NCBI GenBank assembly: GCA_002254765.1
Contig: NJDV01000010.1
Coordinates: 1-11,296, forward strand
Reading direction: 5' to 3'
DNA from: Thermoplasmatales archaeon ex4484_36
GTDB taxonomy: Archaea; Thermoplasmatota; Penumbrarchaeia; Penumbrarchaeales; EX4484-36
Length of the DNA: 11,296 nt
A program made the position numbers and the translations under genes. This document shows positions 4,804 to 11,296 of the stretch, piece by piece. The notes beneath the pieces are model-generated. The model saw only the letters and a list, made by a program, of their open reading frames with translations, did not search any database and was not told the DNA's origin. Numbering within the stretch: position 1 is the first letter of the stretch; each line of letters opens with the position of its first letter.

Positions 4804-6843
4804 GTGCAGATGATTCTCATCGTGTGCGAGAAGGAAAACGCGGCATCAAGGATCGCCCGCATTCTAGGGAAGGGGAAGGTAAAAAGAGAGAATCTGGGTG
4901 GTATCCCCATCTACAGGATTAACTCCCCCCTCGGAGACGCGGCGGTCATGGGCCTCAGAGGGCACATTCTAAACCTGGACTACCCGCCTGAGTACAACCA
5001 GTGGACGCAGGTGGACCCGGAGGAGCTCATTGACGTGGAGCCGAGAAAGGTCCTCACTGAAAAGAGAAGGGGTAATGCGCTGCTGAAGCTTGTTGAGAGC
5101 GCCGACGGCATAATAATCGCCACAGACTACGACAGGGAGGGGGAGCTCATAGGAAAGGAGGCTGTTGAGTGGGCCCTTCAGAGAACAGGCAGAAAGCCCT
5201 GGATAAAAAGAGCCCGCTTCTCCGCTCTCACCCCGGGGGAGATCGAGAGAGCCTTCAGGAACCTGACGGAGGTGGATGACAATCTGGCATCCTCCGCCGA
5301 GGTGAGGCAGTACGTGGACCTCCTCTGGGGAGCCGTTCTGACGAGGATGATCTCCCTCTACTCCGGGAGACTGGGGCGGGAGTTCCTCTCCGTCGGTAGG
5401 GTCCAATCTCCCACACTAGCCCTGATAGTGGACCGGGAGAAGGAAATAGCTGCCTTCAAACCAACCCCCTACTGGGAGATCAACGCGGTTATGGAGAAGG
5501 GACTTTCCTTCCCCTCCAAACACGCAAAGGGCCGCTTCACGGATGAGGGTGAGGCGAAGAGTATATACGAGAGGGTGAGGGGGGCAGAGGAGGCTGCCGT
5601 CAGGGACCTTCAGGTCAAGATCAGGCGGGAGAGGCCCCCCACCCCCTTCAACACAACATCGTTCCTCCGGGCAGCCACATCGCTGGGACTCTCCGCCGCA
5701 AGGGCCATGAGCATCGCTGAGGACCTCTACACCAGAGGGTTCATATCGTATCCCAGAACGGACAATACCGTCTACCCACCAAGCCTAGACCTCAAAGGGA
5801 TATTGAAAGCCCTTCTCAACAGCCAGTTCTCCCAGGATGCCAAAAGCCTTCTTGAGCAGGAGTCCCTGAAACCCACCCGGGGAAAGACGCAGGCCACGGA
5901 CCACCCGCCCATTCACCCCGTAGGGGTCCCGAAGGAGGGGGAGCTCAAAGGACGGGAGAAGAAGGTCTATGAGCTGGTGGTACGAAGGTTCATGGCCACG
6001 CTGGCCCCCGAAGCGGTGCTTAAGACCACAAGGGTCCTCTTCGACGTGAGGGAGGAGCCTTTTGTGACATCGGGCACCACGGTGGTGGAGCCCGGATGGA
6101 GAAGATATTATCCCTACAGCAAGCTAAACGAGATACTCCTCCCCGAGATGAAGGTGGGAGAGAGTGTAAAAGTGGTGGAGATAAAGCTGGAGAAAAAGAT
6201 GACAAAGCCGCCTCCCCGCTACTCTCAGGGAGGCCTTGTGGAACTCATGGAAAAGCTTGGCCTGGGAACGAAATCCACTAGACACGAAATTATCCAGAAG
6301 CTCTACTCTCGAGGTTATGTGAAATCCTCCCCACCCACCCCCACCCGCATGGGCATCGCCCTTGTTGAGGCACTGGAAAAATACGCAAAGGACATCGCCG
6401 ATCACGGGATGACCAGTAGGCTGGAGAAGGAGATGGAGGAGGTGGCGGCGGGAAAGAGGGATCCCAGGGAGGTCATAGAGGACTCTCGGCTCCTGTTGAA
6501 GAAGGTTGTGGAGAGATTAAAAGAGAACTCAGAGAATGTGGGAGAGGAGATAAGAAAGGCTCTTAAAGAGGATATAAGGGCAGGGAGGTGTCCCCGCTGT
6601 GGAGCCGAGATGATGGAGGTGAGGTCCAAGTGGGGAAAGAGGTACCTGAGGTGTTCCAATTACCCCAGGTGCGGCAAGAGCTACCCGCTTCCCCAGAAGG
6701 GAACTGTTAAATACACCACGGATTCCTGTCCTCACTGCCGTGCTCCGATGATAATCTACAAACCCCCCCGGGGTAGGGAGGTCAGGATGTGTGTGAACCC
6801 TTCCTGCCCCTCAGTGAAGGAGGGCAAGCATGAGAAGAAGTAA
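4804..6843 (+). CDS. topA: DNA topoisomerase I (type IA, archaeal)
   Basis: 679 residues from the GTG at 4804; an ATG two codons on (4810) is an equally good start. Type IA topoisomerases cut one DNA strand through a 5'-phosphotyrosine and relax negative supercoils. The Toprim domain has E9 (VCEKENAA) and the metal triad D108, D110, E112 in ATDYDREGE. The active-site tyrosine is Y316 in RGFISYPRTD, with R318 beside it. TDHPPIHP (365-372) is the conserved histidine block, and GLGTKSTRHEII (486-497) is another family signature. The C-terminus carries two zinc ribbons: C596/C599/C617/C623 and C642/C645/C663/C668. Length and layout fit the archaeal TopA class, and no reverse-gyrase helicase domain is attached. 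The last 14 bases overlap the dihydropteroate synthase start, indicating co-transcription and probable translational coupling. Confidence 0.95.
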   Translation: MQMILIVCEKENAASRIARILGKGKVKRENLGGIPIYRINSPLGDAAVMGLRGHILNLDYPPEYNQWTQVDPEELIDVEPRKVLTEKRRGNALLKLVESADGIIIATDYDREGELIGKEAVEWALQRTGRKPWIKRARFSALTPGEIERAFRNLTEVDDNLASSAEVRQYVDLLWGAVLTRMISLYSGRLGREFLSVGRVQSPTLALIVDREKEIAAFKPTPYWEINAVMEKGLSFPSKHAKGRFTDEGEAKSIYERVRGAEEAAVRDLQVKIRRERPPTPFNTTSFLRAATSLGLSAARAMSIAEDLYTRGFISYPRTDNTVYPPSLDLKGILKALLNSQFSQDAKSLLEQESLKPTRGKTQATDHPPIHPVGVPKEGELKGREKKVYELVVRRFMATLAPEAVLKTTRVLFDVREEPFVTSGTTVVEPGWRRYYPYSKLNEILLPEMKVGESVKVVEIKLEKKMTKPPPRYSQGGLVELMEKLGLGTKSTRHEIIQKLYSRGYVKSSPPTPTRMGIALVEALEKYAKDIADHGMTSRLEKEMEEVAAGKRDPREVIEDSRLLLKKVVERLKENSENVGEEIRKALKEDIRAGRCPRCGAEMMEVRSKWGKRYLRCSNYPRCGKSYPLPQKGTVKYTTDSCPHCRAPMIIYKPPRGREVRMCVNPSCPSVKEGKHEKK

Positions 6844-8092
6844 TTTTCCCATCTACGTTGTGGGCTACATGCCCCAGGGGATCCTGCCTCAGGTCATGAA
6901 AGAGGTGGGGGTCCACCCCCGGGGAATGAACATAATGCTTCCCAAAGGAGCTTTCGTAAGGCTCCTGATCAGAGACCTGGACCCGAGACAGGCCAATATA
7001 ATAAAACAGAGCATGCTATCCCTCGGAGGGGAGGCCGCTGTCCCCATGGGGTTTCTTGACTTCACCCTTGAGAGGGGGGACGTGCTTCTCACCGGCACTC
7101 TCACCCAGATGGCGAAACTGACCGATAAGCTAAAACTGCAGCCCTTCGGCCTGAAGGTGCTTGCCGAGGAGATTGAAGAGGTTTTGAGAGGGCTACCAGA
7201 CTCCCCGCTGGGGGGAAGCAGGGCCTTTGCCATGGAGCTTCCGAGAAGATCTGGCGGTAAGATTGTAAAGCGGTTGAGGTTGAGAATCACAAGAAGAAGA
7301 CCTCTTGTGATGGGCGTGATCAACCTCACCCCGGACTCCTTCTCGGGGGATGGCCTCGCAGGGATGGTTGATGAAGCCGTCTCCAGGGCGTGGACAATGA
7401 GGGATCACGGCGCAGACATTGTGGATGTGGGTGGCGAGTCATCAAGACCCTTCTCCGACCCCGTAACGGCGGAGGAGGAGTTGAAGAGGGTCATGCCCTT
7501 CTTTGAAACCGTTGGGGGGTCTTTTCCGCTACCCATCTCCATAGATACGTACAAACCGTCCGTGGCGGAGAGCACCCTCAAGGAGGGAGCATCCATTGTG
7601 AATGACATTTACGCCCTCCGCTCCAGAGGGATGGCCGACCTTATCTCCAAATATAAAGCAGGGTGCGTTGTGATGCACATGCAGGGAACACCGAAAAACA
7701 TGCAGGTCTCTCCAAAATACGAGAGAGCCGCTGTAGAGGTGGCGGATTTCCTAAAAGACCGGCTGAACTTCGCCGAGAAGAAGGGGATAAAAAGGGAGCA
7801 TCTCATCGTCGACCCCGGGATTGGTTTCGGTAAAGAGCTCTCACACAATCTTGAGCTGATAAACAGGATTTCATACCTCTTCCCCCTCAAAGCCCCCATA
7901 CTGATGGGACCGTCGCGAAAATCCTTTATCGGGAGGATCACTGGAAGGAGCGTCAAGAGGAGGGTCGCAGGCTCCATAGCGGCCTCCGTCATGGCCTACC
8001 TCATGGGGGCGGACATATTGAGAGTTCACGACGTGAAAGAGACCCGGGACGCCCTGGACGTTGCGAGCGCCATTATACATGAGGGCATCTAA
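6830..8092 (+). CDS. folP: Dihydropteroate synthase with N-terminal extension
   Basis: 420 residues. The C-terminal ~265 residues form a complete TIM-barrel dihydropteroate synthase, which joins a pterin pyrophosphate to p-aminobenzoate (or a related arylamine) in folate-type cofactor synthesis. Blocks in order: GVINLTPDSFSGDG (162-175, with N165), GADIVDVGGESSRP (194-207), SIDTYKP (237-243), NDIYAL (258-263), VVMHMQGTP (280-288), DPGIGFGK (328-335), GPSRKSFIG (360-368) and RVHDV (398-402). The first ~150 residues are an extra domain, with QSMLSLGGEAAV (60-71), DVLLTGTLTQ (84-93) and LQPFGLKVLAEEI (103-115). I recall the same extension on synthases of Firmicutes and Chloroflexi; its function is not known to me. 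The ATG at 6830 lies inside the end of topA (14-base overlap). The enzyme is patchily distributed in archaea, so lateral acquisition is possible. Confidence 0.93.
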   Translation: MRRSNFPIYVVGYMPQGILPQVMKEVGVHPRGMNIMLPKGAFVRLLIRDLDPRQANIIKQSMLSLGGEAAVPMGFLDFTLERGDVLLTGTLTQMAKLTDKLKLQPFGLKVLAEEIEEVLRGLPDSPLGGSRAFAMELPRRSGGKIVKRLRLRITRRRPLVMGVINLTPDSFSGDGLAGMVDEAVSRAWTMRDHGADIVDVGGESSRPFSDPVTAEEELKRVMPFFETVGGSFPLPISIDTYKPSVAESTLKEGASIVNDIYALRSRGMADLISKYKAGCVVMHMQGTPKNMQVSPKYERAAVEVADFLKDRLNFAEKKGIKREHLIVDPGIGFGKELSHNLELINRISYLFPLKAPILMGPSRKSFIGRITGRSVKRRVAGSIAASVMAYLMGADILRVHDVKETRDALDVASAIIHEGI

Positions 8093-8203
8093 CTCCCAAG
8101 GGTTAGATTTCTCACGCTCCACCCCTAAAGCATATCACCTGATGCCAAGCCTACGCTACACACCTTACGGAATCCGCAGAAGCGGCTTTTAGCGGTAGAA
8201 GCA
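8093..8203. other. Convergent intergenic gap with a weak hairpin
   Basis: The 111 bases between the converging synthase and surface-protein genes hold no credible reading frame. At 8174-8190 on the plus strand, CCGC-AGAA-GCGG is followed by CTTTT, a short stem and T-run that could help end the topA-folP transcript. The stem is only 4 bp, so terminator function is tentative. Nothing else is recognisable. Confidence 0.3.
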
Positions 8204-11200
8204 TTACTGCACAGTCATCTCATAGCCACAAAGCGGACATTTCACCGTTATGGGCCCTTCGTGAGGAGGCACCTCAATGGAAGTTCCACACAGGTCGCAC
8301 TCCACCGCTTCGGGAGCTCCACCCTCCGCCGGCGGTGCCGCTTCCTCCGCTGGGGCCTCTGCAGGTGCCTCTGGCGGATACTCCTCCGTCGGTGTCACAG
8401 CGGGGGCCGCTGGGGCCGCCTCCTCTGCGGGAGGTGCCGGAGCGGCCGCCTCTGGGGCAGCCTCAACCTCACCCTTTGGAAGAGCCTCAGGGGCAACCGC
8501 AGGGGCACCGGCCCCGGGCGGCAGGGCAGCTCCCGCCAGGGTATCCTGTACCACGGCCGGTAGGAGCTCAATACCGAGGTCCTTGACCTTGGGCAGAAGC
8601 GGGGCCTCAATCCCTGTGATGGCCTCATATCTCTGTACGTACCTGCCCATGCGGTCCGCCTGTCTCTCCACCCTCCGCTTCTTGTACTCCTCCACTCTGG
8701 TGCTCTGCATCCAGAGATAAGCGCTAAGTACAGCCAGACCCAGGACGAACACTATCCCTATAAGGAGGTACAGCAGGTGTACCCTTCCCTTCTCCTCGGG
8801 CTCCTTCCACATGGCTGAGTTCAGGGGAGCGTAATCTCTGGAATCTATAACCCCATCTCTGTCTGTATCTCTATTCAACGGATCTGTGCCCTCCTTCTGC
8901 TCTTTTATATCGCTCCACCCATCTCCATCGTCATCTGTGTCGTTGAGATTGGGCTTTCCGTCGCCGTCCAGGTCAAGTTCGTTTATATCCACCATCACAG
9001 TGAAGGTTACAGCAGCCGATATGTTGAACTCACCATCATCCACCTTAAGAGTCACCACGTGTACACCCTCGGTGAACTTCATTGAGAACGTGGGCTCTGT
9101 GGATAGGAGCTTCCAGTCCGCTGAGAACCAGCTGTATTTAAGCTCGTCACCATCCGGGTCATAGGTTCCCTCGGAGGAGAACGTTATCGTGTCTGAGGTT
9201 TTGTACAGAGCGTTCATAACGGGGGACTTTATGACGACCACTGGCTTGTGATTCTTAACCCTTGGTTTTATTGTGATCGGGTAGTCCTCAGAATATGTGT
9301 ATCCATTGCCTGCCACATCCTTGGCTCTCCACTTAATGTAATTGGTGGTGCCGGGCTCGAAGAGGAGCGGTGCGGTGCTAGCCACTATAGTGTTGTTTAT
9401 TATCTTCACATTGGCGGATATCCAACCGGTATAATGCTTTAGATCTCCTGTTGAGTAGGAATAATATATCGATGGACCGAACACGCCGCTTCCAGAATCG
9501 GTCAGTGTTATAGTGGATATCACGTATGGCTCCTCAAGAGGCATATCTGATTGCGGGGGTGTCGGGTTTGAGAAGGAGACACCCTCAGTGTCAACCCAGA
9601 TGTTTATGGGGGCTGACTCGTAGGGGCCATTACCTGCTACGTCCGATGCTCTAAACTTCACATAGTTATCCGTTCCGTCCGGAAGGGTAACATCCACCGA
9701 AATTGTGGTCTGCTGGGCAGTCCCATAAAGCCCAAGGCTGGTCCACTCACCATAGTTGTCGGGTCCATCTGTGGAGTAGCAATATTCTATGGAGGAGAGG
9801 TCCACACCACTGCCTCCGGAGTCTATCAAACCTATGCTTACAGTGACCCTGTTCGACGTCTTCCACACCTGGTGGGGGCTTCCCTCAAAGAAAGTTATTC
9901 CCTCTCTTTCTATTGTCACAGAGGAGAAGACTACAGGCCCGTCATTCCCCACGTTGTCAATGGCCTTGACCAGTATGTCGTTCAGACCTGCGGATAGGTT
10001 AGAAATCCTTATCCGCGTCTCCTCTGTGAACTGCCATCCCTCTCCGGCCCTTGTGCCACCACCCCAGGACCTCACCTTCACCATATACCCCGCTATGCCG
10101 GAACCCATGTCAAAGGCCGGATCCCAGGTGACAAAAACCTCTCCGTCATCGTCAAATGCCCCCTGGAGGTCTGTGAAGGAGTCGCTGTGTATTACAACGT
10201 TCCCGGGGGGAGATGGAGCGTCGGCATCCACCTGGAAGTAATAGTCCGGAATGATGCTTACGTCTTCGCCTCTCCCTATAATGTTCACGATGCTCACTCT
10301 GAAGCGAAGCTCACCGGATATGGGATACGATATGGCTTTTATGACAAAGGCCGTTCCGGAGGAGGTATAGTTAAAGAAGACCCTGTTCCAGTTGTCCACA
10401 ATTCTCACGTCAAAGAAGCTGTCCGGGGGAGAGACATCAGTGTCTTGATATACGACCTTCAGTCCCGTGAAGTATATGTCCTGTGTTCCGCTTATGAAGT
10501 CACCTCTCATAAGATGCTCCCCGTTCTCATCGTAGGCCATCCACCTTCCCGAGAAGGTTAAGTCCATCTCCACGCGACAGTAATCCTCTAAAAGCACCTC
10601 ATCCCTGCTTCTACCACCCTGGGCAACCACTCTCACGTCCATGAACTCATCCGTTAGGAAATTCATGGGGAACATTAACTTGAACTCCGTGACCATCCTG
10701 TTGTAGCCATAGGTAGTCACAGTGCTTCCATCAGAGAGTGTCATCAGATTCTCCGGGTTTTCAGTAATCCGGAAGGTCTGGTTGTAGGGTATCATGACCA
10801 CAGAGTACCTGAAACCTCTATAGGCACCTTTGAGCTCGAAGGAGAGCGTCAGGGTGGCCACCCCTTTCCACGTCCAGGAGTTCGTGAGATCCACCTGGAA
10901 GGTGTAATATTTGAAGCCGGCGGTGAGGATGTTTCCACCGTCACCATCACCGTCCAAAAGCTGGACGGAGGTTATCTCTATTACAGGCTTTTTGAAGAGG
11001 ACCATTACCACAGCGCCCCTGTAGTTTGATCTCCCCGGCTCCCCCACAAGAAGGTCCAATTTGCCGTCCATGTCGAAGTCGCCGAAGGCGAGGCAATCCC
11101 AGCCGTACACGTTTCCATAGTAATATTGGAAATAATCATAGCCCCCGAGATAAGCATTGCTCTGGGAACCAGTCATTATAAACGCTCCGGGATTTGTTCT

Positions 11201-11296
11201 CATGTCTATCTCGCTGGGCCAGCTTCCCCTGTCAGTGCCGTAGATAAGGTCCACCCTCCCTGCATAGTTATAAGTGGTCGTAGAATAACTGTCGCT
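8204..11296 (-). CDS. Large multidomain cell-surface protein with one membrane helix and cytosolic zinc ribbon (5' end missing)
   Basis: Open from the right window edge to a TAA at 8204-8206. The GTG at 11252-11254 is not the start: 14 upstream codons are open and read like an FG-GAP repeat (YNYAGRVDLIYG). Numbering from that GTG: FG-GAP repeats 1-90 with loop DFDMDGKLD (59-67); beta-rich region 91-345; fibronectin III-like domain ~346-450; two similar Ig-like domains ~451-555 and 556-663, both ending near AxDVAGNG; PKD domain ~668-756 (TYDPDGDELKYSW); calcium-binding thrombospondin-3-like aspartate loops 760-806; membrane helix ~826-848; basic stretch KKRRVERQADR; Ala/Pro/Glu-rich linker ~905-983; zinc ribbon C986/C989/C1006/C1009. 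Basic residues after the helix put the C-terminus inside the cell. The ectodomain suggests binding, adhesion or envelope function; the precise role is unknown. Confidence 0.88.
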   Translation of the reverse strand, partial: SDSYSTTTYNYAGRVDLIYGTDRGSWPSEIDMRTNPGAFIMTGSQSNAYLGGYDYFQYYYGNVYGWDCLAFGDFDMDGKLDLLVGEPGRSNYRGAVVMVLFKKPVIEITSVQLLDGDGDGGNILTAGFKYYTFQVDLTNSWTWKGVATLTLSFELKGAYRGFRYSVVMIPYNQTFRITENPENLMTLSDGSTVTTYGYNRMVTEFKLMFPMNFLTDEFMDVRVVAQGGRSRDEVLLEDYCRVEMDLTFSGRWMAYDENGEHLMRGDFISGTQDIYFTGLKVVYQDTDVSPPDSFFDVRIVDNWNRVFFNYTSSGTAFVIKAISYPISGELRFRVSIVNIIGRGEDVSIIPDYYFQVDADAPSPPGNVVIHSDSFTDLQGAFDDDGEVFVTWDPAFDMGSGIAGYMVKVRSWGGGTRAGEGWQFTEETRIRISNLSAGLNDILVKAIDNVGNDGPVVFSSVTIEREGITFFEGSPHQVWKTSNRVTVSIGLIDSGGSGVDLSSIEYCYSTDGPDNYGEWTSLGLYGTAQQTTISVDVTLPDGTDNYVKFRASDVAGNGPYESAPINIWVDTEGVSFSNPTPPQSDMPLEEPYVISTITLTDSGSGVFGPSIYYSYSTGDLKHYTGWISANVKIINNTIVASTAPLLFEPGTTNYIKWRAKDVAGNGYTYSEDYPITIKPRVKNHKPVVVIKSPVMNALYKTSDTITFSSEGTYDPDGDELKYSWFSADWKLLSTEPTFSMKFTEGVHVVTLKVDDGEFNISAAVTFTVMVDINELDLDGDGKPNLNDTDDDGDGWSDIKEQKEGTDPLNRDTDRDGVIDSRDYAPLNSAMWKEPEEKGRVHLLYLLIGIVFVLGLAVLSAYLWMQSTRVEEYKKRRVERQADRMGRYVQRYEAITGIEAPLLPKVKDLGIELLPAVVQDTLAGAALPPGAGAPAVAPEALPKGEVEAAPEAAAPAPPAEEAAPAAPAVTPTEEYPPEAPAEAPAEEAAPPAEGGAPEAVECDLCGTSIEVPPHEGPITVKCPLCGYEMTVQ

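Noticed and set aside
8277..8720. Ala/Gly/Ser-rich plus-strand frame of 147 codons
   Set aside because: It mirrors the Ala/Pro/Glu-rich linker of the surface protein in reverse complement, a common low-complexity artefact.
8820..8990. Dockerin or EF-hand domain in the surface protein
   Set aside because: The DLDGDGKPN, DTDDDGDGW and DTDRDGVID loops lie close together without EF-hand or dockerin helices, and fit thrombospondin-3-type calcium repeats better.

Overview
The window looks like a chromosomal segment of an archaeon, most likely in or near the Thermoplasmatota (moderate confidence). Visible support: TATA-like boxes about 25-30 bases before start codons, few or no Shine-Dalgarno sites (leaderless style), heavy AGG/AGA arginine use, an archaeal-type topoisomerase I, an XPD/Rad3-like protein with four iron-sulfur cysteines, and a large surface protein built from FG-GAP, fibronectin/Ig-like, PKD and calcium-binding modules with one membrane helix and a cytosolic zinc ribbon. 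By eye the sequence is GC-rich, with frequent G/C homopolymers that matter for reading-frame calls. No RNA gene, CRISPR array, transposase or integrase was found.

Layout. (1) 1-1592, minus: a VCBS/FG-GAP beta-propeller protein cut by the left window edge. Its frame is closed at 783-785, but coding resumes in the same frame from about 743, and the stretch between reads well in another frame. The simplest explanation is a pair of compensating indels, one beside a GC-rich hairpin. (2) 1705-4199, minus: a YycJ/WalJ-like metallo-beta-lactamase-fold nuclease preceded by an XPD/Rad3-family protein split into two overlapping reading frames (2519-3070 and 3054-4199). (3) 4248-4748, plus: a HAD-superfamily phosphatase, divergent from the XPD-like gene across a 48-base gap with a shared A/T-rich element. 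(4) 4804-8092, plus: DNA topoisomerase I overlapping by 14 bases a dihydropteroate synthase with a ~150-residue N-terminal extension. (5) 8204-11296, minus: the surface protein, convergent with the synthase and running off the right edge.

Functional picture: the centre is a DNA-maintenance cluster (topoisomerase, nuclease-like protein, XPD relative) plus a folate/pterin gene, flanked on both sides by FG-GAP-type calcium-binding repeat proteins. The most unusual element is the XPD relative. It keeps the four cysteines expected to hold the 4Fe-4S cluster and the family's overall layout, yet its Walker A, DEAH, motif V and motif VI signatures are all degenerate. It is therefore either a helicase-derived non-enzymatic Fe-S protein or a decaying gene, and its frame break (with what looks like a missing block around motif III) leaves both open.
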